Shown: positions 43,409 to 53,369, counted from the stretch's first letter. The stretch is 64,000 bases of DNA from an uncultured Halomonas sp. (GCF_947490095.1 NZ_CANLFS010000002.1:186001-250000); one strand, 5' to 3'. Notes: a model not told the origin generated them from the letters alone. Translations and numbers: made by a program.

Positions 43409-46400
43409 ATGGACGATCTTCTCCACCTCGCTACCCAGCTCGCCGATCAATCCACCACGCCCCTGTTCGCCCCCGTTCAGGGGCGTGTTGCGTATGTGGT
43501 CAGCCATGGCCAGAGCTATGCCAGCAATGGCTATGCCATTCGTACCCAGGGGATTGCCAAGGCCCTGAACCAGCATGGCCTGGACACCCTCTGCTTCGTG
43601 CGCCCCGGGCGCCCGTGGGAGCTGGGTGTGGCACCCGGCAGTGTGGGGCCGGAAACCGAGGTGGCGGGGGTGCGTTATCTTCATAGCCCCTGGGCAAGCG
43701 GGAAGACGCCCGGCAGTGAGCGTGAGCACCTGGAAGCCAGCGTGGAGCGCTTTATCCAGCTGTTTCGGGTGTATCGCCCTGCGGCGGTGCTGGCGGGTAG
43801 CAACTGGATCGTGGGCCTGCCCGCCTGGGTGGCGGCCAAGCGGTTAGGCCTGCCGTTCTATAACGAGGTGCGTGGCTTCTGGGAGCTCTCGCGAGAGGCC
43901 CGAGAGCCCGGTTACGCCAATACCCCGGCGTACCAGGCCGAGCGTGAGCGCGACATCTTTGTGGCGAAGCAGGCCCGCAAAGTAGTGACCCTGAACCAGC
44001 CCATGAAGGCAGAGCTGGTAAAGCGGGGCGTGGCAGCAGAGAGCATCGAGCTGGTGCCCAATGGTATCGACGAACTGCCCCCGGCCAAATCGGCAGACCC
44101 CGCGCTCAAGCAGAAGCTGGGCATTCAGCCGGGCGACAAGGTGGTGGGTTACGTGGGCAGCTTCAGCGCCTATGAGGGCCTGGATGTACTGCTCCAAGCC
44201 TGCGCCGAGCTGGTGCAACAGGGCGAAAAACTCAAGCTGCTGCTGGTGGGTGACGACCAGCCGGTCACCCAGGCGGCTGGCACCAATAAAGCGCTTGCTG
44301 ATACGCCCTGGCTAACCCAGGTAGGGCGAGTGCCCCACGAACAGGTGGCCGACTACTACGCCTTGCTGGACGCCGTGGTCATCCCGCGCAAATCCCTGCC
44401 GGTGTGTGAACTGGTGCCTCCGCTAAAGGCCGCCGAAGCGCTGGCCTATGGCAAGCGACTGGTGGTATCAAACATTGCGCCGCTCAAGGAATACGCCGAC
44501 AAGCACGACGGCGTGACGACATTTACTCCTGAGAGCCCGGAGAGCCTGGCCGAAGTCCTTCAGCAGTCACTGAAGCTGCCTGCGCCCAAGCCGAGTGCCG
44601 AGCTGCTGTTCTCGGCGCATGCCGAGCCGTTGACCAGGGCTTTGAAGGGGGAAGAACAGAAGAAGGGTGGAGAGAGTGAGGCGGTAGCCAAGCCAGTGCC
44701 GGCAGAGTCACCCAAAAAGGCGGAAAATTTTCAGCCCCATCTCGGCGTTTTGAACCATCCGGAAACCATTGAACTCCGCCAGAAAGATCCAATTTGGCAT
44801 AGTGTGTCGGTACAGGCTGGTCAAGATCTGATCATCGAGGCCGCTTCGGAATATCACAACGTCAAGGGGGCGAAGAACCGCAAAGCAGTTTTGCTGCTCA
44901 ATGGACTTGATGCAGAAGGCAACCGAGTAGACAAGCCTTTAGGAAGAATGGCTAAGTCTGGCCACCTCAAGGCTTACTTCAAGTATCTGCCCTGTACCCA
45001 GAACCAGATACAAGAGCTACATGGATTTACTGTTCCGGATGACGTCAGTGAAATTCGTGTAGGCGTCTGTGGGTTCCACAAGCAGGAAGGCGAGAAAGTT
45101 ACGTTGCGTGAGCTTAGGGTAAAACCCAAGGCAGCGGCTACGAAAGGTATCGCTATTCTGCCTGCTGCAGTAGACTCTCAAAAACCCGAATTTTTACCTA
45201 AATCTGAAAAAAATAATATTGAAGAACTTGGCGAAAAGATTATCTGGGAAAGTTTTTATCTAAGTGAGGGGGAGGTGCTGTCTCTTTCTGGCGAGTTGGT
45301 AGGTGAAGGTGTTAAAGGAAGGAAAACAGTTCTTTTGGTTGAGGCTAAAAGCACTACAGGTGAGGAGCTCGATCTTGCAACATATGGGTACTTATGGTCC
45401 GGAAGTTTCAATCATTGGTTTAAATATTTATACCCCAACGAGACTAATGGAAAGTTTTTTGAGTTAAAAAGTGATGATGGTGAGATAAAGATTTCAACTT
45501 CTTTGATTAAGTTTGGCTGCAGAGATGGAGAAAAAATATTTATAAAAAATAAGAAGGTAGAGAAAACCACATCCAGTAGTATCGAAGAATCGCTGCAGCG
45601 ATTTCTGCTTAGTCATCCATCTTTAATGGATGTGGAAAACCTACTTTATGCTGATATTACACTCAATGTCATTGACGGATCTTCTATATGGCTATCATCA
45701 ATGGCAAAAATTTTAGCGTCACAACAGAAAACCATTTTGGTGTTGAAAGAGGATGTCCGAAATTTTCAAATATTTGACTCTTTGAAGTCTTTTGGCAATC
45801 TGGTTATTATTCAGCCTTCTGACTTTTTAGGTGAAGGAGCTATTACTCTGGATGTCATGCAGTCAATCCAGGGATTGCGTGTTATAGATAACTATTTGCC
45901 ATCTATAAAAAACGTTGTAATTAGAGGGCTGTCAGCAGCGGTAGAGTTGCATAGGACGAGGCAGTTTAAGTACCGTTCTTTCATCTACTTAACTGATTTT
46001 TATAGTTACGAAAACGGTTTGTTGAAGATAACAAGTGAGCAAGAGATATCTGTTAAGCAAATTTCTAGACAAGTTCATAGATTCTTTGTTCAGACTCCTG
46101 AGATTGAGAAGAAGCTTAAAGAAATTTCTGGGTTTGATATTGATACAACTCTTGTTCCGCCTCCGCTGCCAAAGATTGGTTTTAGGCGACCCAAAACCAT
46201 TGAAAGAGAAGTGATAAATATTGTCTATGCTGGAAAAATAACGCCGGCATGGGGAGTTGTGGAACTTCTCGATTGGACTGAAAAGCTCAGGCGCAAAGGG
46301 CATAATGTAAAGCTTACTGTGATTGCTAATAAAATATCAGCTCCAGGTGCTCAAGGAAAAGAGTTTAGAGGTTTAATAAATAAGAGGTTTAAAGGGCTGG

Positions 46401-47791
46401 GTGTTTATCATATACCTGGATTGCCAAGAGAAGAAGTGCTGGAACACCTCGCCACAGCAGATTTCGTCTGGTGCTATCGGCCCAAGGAGCTAGAAGAGTC
46501 TGTACTTGAGCTTTCTACTAAGTTAGTTGAAGCTGTAGCCTGTGGTGCTCGTGCGATTAACTATCCTAGTAATATACATGAGAACCTGTTAGGTAAAGAT
46601 TATCCATTTTTCGTGTCATCTTTCGAAGATATGGAGACGCTGATAGTTAACGCACAAGCTATAGACTCTTTTGATACCTCAGTCGTTGCCGAAAAAGTTA
46701 TCAAAGATCACTCAATGACAACTGCTGTTGGAGAAATCAAGAAAGTCATTAATAGTGGTACAGACTTCGGCGAGCAAAAAATAGTTTTTGCAGGGCATGA
46801 TAGGAAATTTATTGATGCTTACTACAGCTACTTAAAGTCGAAAGGAGCGCAAGTCAGGTTCGATGAGTGGGAGTGGGGGAACCCTGGGAATGAAAAAAGA
46901 AGCAAGCAATTCTTGAGTTGGGCTGATAAAGTTTTTTGTGAGTGGGGCCTGGCAAACGCAGTTTGGTATTCTAACCACAACACTGAATCGAAGCCCCTTT
47001 TCGTTAGGATTCATCTTCAAGAAATTAACCCTCGAGCAAAAAAGTTCGGCAATAGAATTGCGAAAGCCAATGTCACTAAGTTTGTTGTCGTAAGCGAGCG
47101 TGTGAGGCAAGAAGCTGAAAAAATGTTTGGTTGGGATAACAATAAATCAATCCATATACCAAATTTTGTTTTTGATGACGAATTTACGATTTCGGAAAAA
47201 AGATTTGTAGGTAAAAAAGAGAAAATAGTACTCGGGATGGTTGGTGTTGTCCCGCAAAGGAAGCGGTTTGATCGAGCTGTTGACCTTCTGCTGGCACTGA
47301 GAAAAAAAGGGTATGATACAGAGTTGGTCATCAAAGGGCCACGGCCTGAAGAATATGATTTTATGCATTCGGCAAGCCGCTCCTCAGAACTGGATTACTA
47401 CAATGCTTGTTATGATAAAATACATAGTGAACCACTTATAAAAGGTAGAGTGAGCTTTGTACCTTGGGGTAACGATATGCCACTCTGGTATGAATATGTA
47501 GACTACATACTGTCACCTAGTGATTTTGAGTCATTTCACTACGCAGTGGCGGATGGGGTACTTTCTGGTTGCCATCCTTTGATTTGGCCTTGGGAAGAGT
47601 CTACTCGCATATATTCTAAAAGTTGGTGTGTGTCGAGCGTAGAGCAAGCTAAATCAAAAATTATTGAATTAGAACTTTTGAGTGAAGAGAAGCAAAATTT
47701 TCAGGCTAACAGAGAGTTTATTGTTTCTCGATACGGTTGCTCAAATGTTTACGGTAAGATAAATAATTTTCTTATAGGTGAGAGGCGATAA
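43409..47791 (+). CDS. Three-glycosyltransferase modular protein (1460 residues)
   Basis: The start is the ATG at MDDLLHLATQLADQ. Residues 25-420 form a GT4-type glycosyltransferase (VGYVGSFSAYEGLDVLLQAC, then VIPRKSLPVCELVPPLKAAE). Residues 441-575 and 596-720 are two copies of a beta-rich module that I cannot name (WHSVSVQAGQDLIIEAASEY; KAYFKYLPCTQNQIQELHGF). Residues 740-1110 (NVIDGSSIWLSSMAKIL) and 1123-1460 (KIVFAGHDRKF; ILSPSDFESFHYAVADG) are two more GT-B-type transferases, matching the 713-residue protein at 59966. Base composition drops sharply at about 45180, inside the second beta module, so the gene is a mosaic. It probably adds several sugars to the capsule chain in the cytoplasm. 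Confidence 0.82.
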   Translation: MDDLLHLATQLADQSTTPLFAPVQGRVAYVVSHGQSYASNGYAIRTQGIAKALNQHGLDTLCFVRPGRPWELGVAPGSVGPETEVAGVRYLHSPWASGKTPGSEREHLEASVERFIQLFRVYRPAAVLAGSNWIVGLPAWVAAKRLGLPFYNEVRGFWELSREAREPGYANTPAYQAERERDIFVAKQARKVVTLNQPMKAELVKRGVAAESIELVPNGIDELPPAKSADPALKQKLGIQPGDKVVGYVGSFSAYEGLDVLLQACAELVQQGEKLKLLLVGDDQPVTQAAGTNKALADTPWLTQVGRVPHEQVADYYALLDAVVIPRKSLPVCELVPPLKAAEALAYGKRLVVSNIAPLKEYADKHDGVTTFTPESPESLAEVLQQSLKLPAPKPSAELLFSAHAEPLTRALKGEEQKKGGESEAVAKPVPAESPKKAENFQPHLGVLNHPETIELRQKDPIWHSVSVQAGQDLIIEAASEYHNVKGAKNRKAVLLLNGLDAEGNRVDKPLGRMAKSGHLKAYFKYLPCTQNQIQELHGFTVPDDVSEIRVGVCGFHKQEGEKVTLRELRVKPKAAATKGIAILPAAVDSQKPEFLPKSEKNNIEELGEKIIWESFYLSEGEVLSLSGELVGEGVKGRKTVLLVEAKSTTGEELDLATYGYLWSGSFNHWFKYLYPNETNGKFFELKSDDGEIKISTSLIKFGCRDGEKIFIKNKKVEKTTSSSIEESLQRFLLSHPSLMDVENLLYADITLNVIDGSSIWLSSMAKILASQQKTILVLKEDVRNFQIFDSLKSFGNLVIIQPSDFLGEGAITLDVMQSIQGLRVIDNYLPSIKNVVIRGLSAAVELHRTRQFKYRSFIYLTDFYSYENGLLKITSEQEISVKQISRQVHRFFVQTPEIEKKLKEISGFDIDTTLVPPPLPKIGFRRPKTIEREVINIVYAGKITPAWGVVELLDWTEKLRRKGHNVKLTVIANKISAPGAQGKEFRGLINKRFKGLGVYHIPGLPREEVLEHLATADFVWCYRPKELEESVLELSTKLVEAVACGARAINYPSNIHENLLGKDYPFFVSSFEDMETLIVNAQAIDSFDTSVVAEKVIKDHSMTTAVGEIKKVINSGTDFGEQKIVFAGHDRKFIDAYYSYLKSKGAQVRFDEWEWGNPGNEKRSKQFLSWADKVFCEWGLANAVWYSNHNTESKPLFVRIHLQEINPRAKKFGNRIAKANVTKFVVVSERVRQEAEKMFGWDNNKSIHIPNFVFDDEFTISEKRFVGKKEKIVLGMVGVVPQRKRFDRAVDLLLALRKKGYDTELVIKGPRPEEYDFMHSASRSSELDYYNACYDKIHSEPLIKGRVSFVPWGNDMPLWYEYVDYILSPSDFESFHYAVADGVLSGCHPLIWPWEESTRIYSKSWCVSSVEQAKSKIIELELLSEEKQNFQANREFIVSRYGCSNVYGKINNFLIGERR

Positions 47792-47792
47792 A

Positions 47793-49628
47793 TTGGCACA
47801 ATTTTTAGTTGTTATATCTAAGTCATCTCGTCAAAAATTTAATGCGCGTAAAGAGGCTGAGCAGCAGTCTGGCTTGCTAGCTAATGTAGCAAAAAATTAT
47901 AAAATTTTTCTTGGTCTTGATTACGATCCTAAGCCTCAAATTGTAACAACTTCAAGTAGAGGGACAGAGTCAGTTCTTGCGTTCCGCCGGTATGGAAAAA
48001 AAGGCTTCGAGAACGTTAGGGGCGACAGGTGGATCGTTACAGCTGGGCAAGATGTACAAAAAGAACTTAATAGTACTCTTAGAGTCCGTAATGGTCAGCT
48101 TTCATATAAGAAGCCTGTTTGGGGGCAATATGCGGCCGTGTTTGGCGAGCGTTGGAACGACCGAGTTACCGCATGGAACACCGTGCCCGCACTTGAGACT
48201 ATCCATTGGGGAGAGGACTCGTCGTATATCTATCTATCAAATCGTCCACTTTTAGTTGCGCTAGGGTTGACTGGGGGTAGACGTGCAAAAGTGCGACTGT
48301 CTGATGACTATGCTATCGAGTATCTTGCAGTTGGCTACAACGTAACTGGTCAAACACCTTTTGAAGGTGTCGCTACAATTCCAGTCGATTATTCACTAGT
48401 TGTTCAGTGTGGCAAAGCTCACTTAAAGCAGATCCCTCCTGGTTTAGAGTCATCCCTTGATGAGGATCACACTCTAGAGGAGGGAGTTGATGCGCTTACA
48501 GAGGCGCTAAAGAGCTCAATGGATCGTGTGCAGGACCAGATTGGTAATCGCCCATTACAATTACGTATGAGTGGTGGTAAAGATAGTCGTCTTCTACTTG
48601 GTTTGCTCCGTGGCCGTAAAGTAGATGCACGAGCAGTAACTTTCGGTAATGAAAAGGATATGGATGTTAGGCTTGCTCGACGGATGGTTGGTATGGCTGG
48701 TATTCCCCATGAAGTTCGTCAGCCGAATGCCGTGGATGCCGGCGATGAGTCCGAACGCATAATTCGTACGCTATTTGAGTCAGGCGGTATGCCTCTGTCT
48801 GAGGCACACACTATCCGATACCGCGGAGCTGATGTTCTATGTCATGGCGAATCTATCATGCTAGGACAGTATCCGCTTTTCAAGGGTGGATTAGCTCGTA
48901 GAATGAAAAGCAACACATTGGAAGCTAGTCGCAAGCGTGTTTTGAGCCAGGTTTCACCGTTTATAGAGTGTGGAGTTAAGGATAGATTAATTGATTGGCT
49001 GAATGAGTGGGTAGAACAGGTTCCAGCTTCTAATGAATTGGAAAAGCAGTATTTGTTTACTCGTCAATTTAGATCTGCTTCTTATATGCAGGCTCATATT
49101 GCTCATTACGGTCGTGATGCAATGATTGCCTATCCCATTGGTGACCATCAAGTTACCGCAGTGTCTGATGTGTTAACTATGGCCGAAAAACTTTCTCAAA
49201 AAACGCTATTCGGTGCAATGGAGCGTATATGGCCTGAGGTTATGGCAGTGCCACTAGATAAGTCGGTATGGAATTTTGAGATTAATGGTCCAGACCCAAA
49301 GCTCTCTGGCCCTTACTTCAAAGAAAGATATGCTCCGTTGCCCAGATATGAGAGTGAGTACGGATTAATGACAGAAGCTCACCAAGGTGGAGATGAGTAC
49401 TCTGAAAAAATAGGCAGTGAGTTAATTAACGGTTTGAAACATGATGGCGGCCTGAAGGATATGCTGCCTTTGATGCGCAGTGACATAAGAGAGTCAGTGG
49501 TTCAGAATGTGGGGTCAACTGTTTTCCACGTCCCTAGTGGGGTAAGTAAGAAAGATTATATTAAGTTCCTGTGGCGTGTTCGTGTTATTGATTTATGGAA
49601 GTCGCGAAGTTGGATTCCGGATGAATAG
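47793..49628 (+). CDS. Asparagine-synthase-like protein
   Basis: The product is 611 residues from TTG, seven bases after AGAGG and just past the stop of the previous gene; a GTG five codons earlier is an alternative. The ATP-binding PP-loop is clear in LQLRMSGGKDSRLLLGLL. The N-terminal glutaminase half is divergent: no Cys directly follows the start residue, so it may not use glutamine. Such proteins in polysaccharide loci amidate or otherwise modify a carboxylated sugar or act in adenylation. The DNA is moderately AT-rich, unlike the kps genes. Confidence 0.75.
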   Translation: MAQFLVVISKSSRQKFNARKEAEQQSGLLANVAKNYKIFLGLDYDPKPQIVTTSSRGTESVLAFRRYGKKGFENVRGDRWIVTAGQDVQKELNSTLRVRNGQLSYKKPVWGQYAAVFGERWNDRVTAWNTVPALETIHWGEDSSYIYLSNRPLLVALGLTGGRRAKVRLSDDYAIEYLAVGYNVTGQTPFEGVATIPVDYSLVVQCGKAHLKQIPPGLESSLDEDHTLEEGVDALTEALKSSMDRVQDQIGNRPLQLRMSGGKDSRLLLGLLRGRKVDARAVTFGNEKDMDVRLARRMVGMAGIPHEVRQPNAVDAGDESERIIRTLFESGGMPLSEAHTIRYRGADVLCHGESIMLGQYPLFKGGLARRMKSNTLEASRKRVLSQVSPFIECGVKDRLIDWLNEWVEQVPASNELEKQYLFTRQFRSASYMQAHIAHYGRDAMIAYPIGDHQVTAVSDVLTMAEKLSQKTLFGAMERIWPEVMAVPLDKSVWNFEINGPDPKLSGPYFKERYAPLPRYESEYGLMTEAHQGGDEYSEKIGSELINGLKHDGGLKDMLPLMRSDIRESVVQNVGSTVFHVPSGVSKKDYIKFLWRVRVIDLWKSRSWIPDE

Positions 49629-49703
49629 AAAAAATAGTTTTAAAGTTGTTTTTTATAAGTTTATCGGTGAGTGATCGGGATTTTTATAATTTTTAAAAAG
49701 TAC

Positions 49704-51671
49704 ATGTTTATGAATCAATATATTTCAGAAAAAATTGCTCAGCTTAAGAGATGTGTTTTTAATAAAGATGGCTTCGTGTCATTGGAAACTCAAGGTTTGG
49801 AAGGTGCAGAATATGCTTTTTATTTAAATCATCCTGCTGGCATTGAAAAGAAGTTTTATCAGGAAAAAGATAGCATGAGGTTTAATGTTCCTTTTTCTAA
49901 AGGAAGTTATCATGCTTATTTTTTTTATCAGATAGATGGGGTTAGGTTTCAACATAAGTTGTTGTTTTTGATAACATCTGAACTAAACTTGATTTATTAT
50001 GAAAAAACTGTTCTTTTCGATAGTGTGAGCCATAGGGTTGATTATTACGATCTTGGTTCCCCTATAACGTTTTGTGTTTTTAATGGCGCGAAAACAAGTT
50101 TAAAGTCAAAGCCTTTCGGGGTGGATTTTCTTATAAAAAAAGGATATAATGTTGTCTCTACCTCACATGAAGATAATCAATATCAAAGTTTATCATTCGA
50201 TGAGTATAAAGAAATAGTTAACCCTGTGGTAAATAATAAAAAAGTATTTCTATATGGGAGCTCGTTAGGCGGGTATTGCGCAGTTTATTATGCTGGGGCA
50301 GTTAATGGGACAGTGATAGCCTCTGCACCAAGAAATTCAGCTCACCCCTATTTGATAGAAAATTATGCCAGTGCTGTAGATTACAAATCTTATCCGTTTC
50401 GGCATTTGGAGTTTAATGATAACAAGCTCACTAGTAATAAAGTATATTGTTTTTTTGATCCTGGCGTAGGTATTGATTCAGATTTTATCAATCAGATTTT
50501 ATTGAGTTCATATCCAGATGCGAAGTTAATCGAAGTGAATTTTGCCGGTCACGAAACTTTGTTTCACTTGAATTATACTGGACAGTTAGAGTATTTGATA
50601 GATTGTATAGTTATGGATTGTAGTGATGGCTTGAATGTTGATCAAACTAAAAATAGTTTCTATTCAGATTTAAACAGAGCTAGAGCCGCTTTTAAAAAAA
50701 ATAAATATAAAGAATGCTTGTTTTATGCAGATAGAGGGCTTTCATATAAGGGGGTGACGCAAAAATATAAACTCGCCTTCAATAAGTTGAAGAATAAATC
50801 AGCTGGTTTTGTTTATAAAGATCATCCCAGAAGAAATGTAAGGTTAAAAGAACATAGGAGGATGGCTAGAAAGTTAATGTATCCTGTTGAAAGCACGCTG
50901 AGATATTCTGATGGATCACTTGAGAATATTGAATACGAGTTGTGTTCAGATAGCAAAGGCTTTATAGAAACGGGAGCTTCATTTGATAGAAATAAAAAGA
51001 CTTTGTATTTTACTGGTGACTCTTTTGTTGAGTCGAGCTTAAGTGGAACTTCCAGTAGGTTTGTAGCCCAGGTGGCTAATAGATGTAAAGATTTGAATGT
51101 TTTTAACTCAGGGTACTCGGGTACTACATCGCTGCAAGCCTTTTTAATGATCATTTCTAAGTTGCCGTATTTCATGAAGCCTGGGGATTGGATTGTTTTT
51201 TTTGTCCCGCAGTCAGATGCTAATGCTTTTCAGCATCATGGTGGTTATTGGAATAATAATAAAACTTTCACGCCAATAAATAACTTGTATGATAAGGCAG
51301 TTCATGATTATTCTGGTAATGCCCTTGAAGCACTATTGAAATCGCTTAAATCTTTCTTAGATTGCATTTCGGTTAATTTCGCTATTGTAGTATCTCCTTA
51401 CAAAAGGGTGGATTTTGCCAAGGAAGGTTGGGTTGCAGATTATTATAAAGGTGATGTGAAGGTTTTTAATAAGTCGCAGGAGCGTCGCAGAAATATTTGT
51501 GATCAAGCATCTAAAGCAGCAAAAGAAATCAATGTTCCTTTGCTGGATTTGGATTTCTTGATGCAAGATAAGCCGTATGCTTTCTATGACCAGCTTCACC
51601 TAAACTCAGAGGGGCAAAATATTGTATCAAATATAATGTATGATTATATCTCCTCTCTTTTCCCTAAGTAA
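49704..51671 (+). CDS. Alpha/beta-hydrolase fused to an SGNH hydrolase
   Basis: The product is about 655 residues; starts at 49704 or 49710 are both possible. Around residue 187, YGSSLGGYCAVYYAG is the nucleophile elbow of an alpha/beta hydrolase, and GHETLFHLNY near 290 could supply its His. From about 430 an SGNH-type domain follows: TGDSFVE (block I Ser), NSGYSGTTSLQ (block II) and DQLHLNSEGQ (block V Asp and His). A short helical part (residues 325-370) links them. The role is probably adding or removing acyl groups on the capsule. The DNA is strongly AT-rich, suggesting recent acquisition. Confidence 0.72.
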   Translation: MFMNQYISEKIAQLKRCVFNKDGFVSLETQGLEGAEYAFYLNHPAGIEKKFYQEKDSMRFNVPFSKGSYHAYFFYQIDGVRFQHKLLFLITSELNLIYYEKTVLFDSVSHRVDYYDLGSPITFCVFNGAKTSLKSKPFGVDFLIKKGYNVVSTSHEDNQYQSLSFDEYKEIVNPVVNNKKVFLYGSSLGGYCAVYYAGAVNGTVIASAPRNSAHPYLIENYASAVDYKSYPFRHLEFNDNKLTSNKVYCFFDPGVGIDSDFINQILLSSYPDAKLIEVNFAGHETLFHLNYTGQLEYLIDCIVMDCSDGLNVDQTKNSFYSDLNRARAAFKKNKYKECLFYADRGLSYKGVTQKYKLAFNKLKNKSAGFVYKDHPRRNVRLKEHRRMARKLMYPVESTLRYSDGSLENIEYELCSDSKGFIETGASFDRNKKTLYFTGDSFVESSLSGTSSRFVAQVANRCKDLNVFNSGYSGTTSLQAFLMIISKLPYFMKPGDWIVFFVPQSDANAFQHHGGYWNNNKTFTPINNLYDKAVHDYSGNALEALLKSLKSFLDCISVNFAIVVSPYKRVDFAKEGWVADYYKGDVKVFNKSQERRRNICDQASKAAKEINVPLLDLDFLMQDKPYAFYDQLHLNSEGQNIVSNIMYDYISSLFPK

Positions 51672-51884
51672 AATTAGTAGAGGATAGGGTTTGATCTTGC
51701 CCACCAACAGTGGACACCCCGGAATCTGTCAACCTGATTCGGACAGATCGTTAAAAATTAATATCGATTTCGTCACGGTTTTACTTGCCGCTGATAATGT
51801 CGGGAAATTCACCACGCTGTCGGAGTCTTGAAGTGACCCCCTCCACAGCTGCACAGGCTATAGTGCAGCAATCAGGAGGATGAG

Positions 51885-52196
51885 ATGAGCAACGAACCCA
51901 CCGTCAAACGCTGGACTGCTAAGCGCAAAGCCGCCGTGGTCATGGATATCTTCAAGGGCAAGACTACGGCCGCCGAGTTGGCCCGCCAACACGATCTCAC
52001 CGTCTCCGAGGTGGAGGGCTGGATCGATGAGGCCCAGCGCAGCATGGAAAACGGGTTCAAGGCCCGTCCCAAGGATATCCGTGAGCAGTACGAGTCCGAG
52101 CTCCGAGAAACCAAGGAGGCACTGGGCGAGGCCCATCTGCAAATCTACGCACTAAAAAAGTGGCGCCGCCTGCTCGACGAGGACGAGAACTCGTAA
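51885..52196 (+). CDS. IS3-family transposase OrfA
   Basis: The product is 103 residues with a helix-turn-helix near the N-terminus (AAELARQHDLTVSEVEGWID) and a coiled coil (YESELRETKEALGEAHLQIY) that leads into the OrfB overlap. AGGAGG lies just before the start. OrfA appears intact. Confidence 0.8.
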   Translation: MSNEPTVKRWTAKRKAAVVMDIFKGKTTAAELARQHDLTVSEVEGWIDEAQRSMENGFKARPKDIREQYESELRETKEALGEAHLQIYALKKWRRLLDEDENS

Positions 52197-52560
52197 GGTC
52201 GCTGCAGGCGGAAATGGCCGAGGAAGGTCATGTGGTATCGCTCGTTAAGCTCTGCCGATGGCTTGGGTTCCCCCGGCGAAGCCTGTATTACCGGCCCAAG
52301 CCGCGGCAGCGTGTCATCAACGACGATCTGGCGGTACGGGTGAAGCTGGCCCTGGAGCGTTTCCCCACCTATGGCTATCGCCGGCTGGCGTGCGTTTCTT
52401 CCGTTCCTTGAAGGAAGAGTGCATCTGGCTCCATCGCTTCGAGTCGCTGGGCCAAGCCAGGGTCGTGATTGATCGCTGGATCCGGTACTACAACGAAGAG
52501 CGGCCACATCAGTCTCTGGACTATGTGGCACCCCGAGCACACCCAGCCTTAGCCGCGTAG
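52160..52560 (+). pseudogene. IS3-family transposase OrfB, core deleted
   Basis: The first frame (to about 52395) codes for the N-terminal part (EGHVVSLVKLCRWLGFPRRS; FPTYGYRRLA). It joins out of frame to the last 50 residues (FFRSLKEECIWLHRFESLGQ; YYNEERPHQSLDYVAPRAHP). The DDE catalytic core between them is mostly missing, so this copy cannot move itself. Confidence 0.88.
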
Positions 52561-52588
52561 GGTGTGCAGAAACCAGGGGGTCATTACA

Positions 52589-52908
52589 AGATTGCCCTGG
52601 GCCTGGCCTATGTGGGTCACCGCCGGGACAAGGTCCAGCATGTTTTCCAGGCCGGCGGCCATAACCAGGTCGATCGCCGCTCGCCCTTGCTCACCCTGCC
52701 GGCAGGGCCCATGTACCTGCGCACCTTCCATCAGGATAATGACGTGCTCTCGGTTGCGAAGAACCCCAAGCAACTAGCCAATAGCGTTGAACAGCGGTTC
52801 GCTGAGGGCGAGCCTGTGGCATTAGCGGGGCTGGATAAGCATTTCTCGCTGGCCCTGGCGGCAGCACCGAGCGAAGAGTTGAGTTCAATACCTGGAGTTA
52901 AGCAATGA
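52589..52908 (+). pseudogene. Gene fragment truncated by the IS3 element
   Basis: About 105 codons remain, in frame from the IS end to a stop that overlaps the next start (ATGA). The segment FQAGGHNQVDRRSPLLTLPA followed by GPMYLRTFHQDND looks like the conserved end of a larger protein, but I cannot name the family. The host-like base composition and the coupling to the next gene show it was once a functional neighbour. Confidence 0.6.
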
Positions 52909-53228
52909 CGGATAACACAACACCGACCGATCAGCCCAAGAAGCCCACGCCGGTAGCCGAGCTTAGCCTCGATGAGCTGGAGATGGCGGTATTGGTAGAG
53001 CGCATCAAGGCGGAAGATCCCGATTCGCTTAAGCGCATCGGGGATACCCGGGCGGCCAAGCTCGTGGCGGCAACCCTGCGTGCCCTGCGCAATGAGCTGG
53101 ATGAGGTGCCCGAGCGCCGGGTTCGCCTGAAGGAGATGGGCACCTTTGTGGTGCGCCAGGTGGAGCGCCCCAAGGATGGCAAACTGGTGCAGCGCATCGG
53201 ACTCGGCCCGGCTGGGCGCGAAAAGTAA
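52905..53228 (+). CDS. Small protein with HU-like C-terminal pattern
   Basis: The product is 107 residues. The C-terminal 60 residues (AAKLVAATLRALRNELDEVP, RVRLKEMGTFVVRQVERPKD) have the helix-then-beta-arm order of HU/IHF proteins (compare the GFGTF-VRER pattern), though shorter than true HU. The N-terminal 40 residues are acidic. It overlaps the truncated gene before it by four bases. A DNA-binding role is only a suggestion. Confidence 0.5.
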   Translation: MTDNTTPTDQPKKPTPVAELSLDELEMAVLVERIKAEDPDSLKRIGDTRAAKLVAATLRALRNELDEVPERRVRLKEMGTFVVRQVERPKDGKLVQRIGLGPAGREK

Positions 53229-53369
53229 ATCATCCACGCCGGAAACTTCTCTACGTTCAGCAGAAAAATCTCTCCCGTACAACATCGCCTGGCTATCAAG
53301 GGCTTGCTGTCGCCGTTGCGGGGGGTAGGCGATGTATACGCGGTGATGGCGGGGCATAATAAGGTATTC

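Larger units (their letters stand above)
51829..52588 (+). mobile_element. IS3-family element, internally deleted
   Basis: Inverted ends TGAAGTGACCCCCT (left) and TGTAATGACCCCCT (right, reversed) bound about 760 bases, shorter than the usual 1.2-1.4 kb of IS3-family elements. It carries orfA and an orfB lacking its centre. I see no target duplication. It cuts off the front of the gene to its right and marks the right border of the AT-rich block. Confidence 0.82.

Noticed and set aside
52564..52588. GTG start for the truncated gene at the IS3 right end
   Set aside because: The first eight codons lie inside the IS end sequence, so the frame is an accident of insertion and not the native start.
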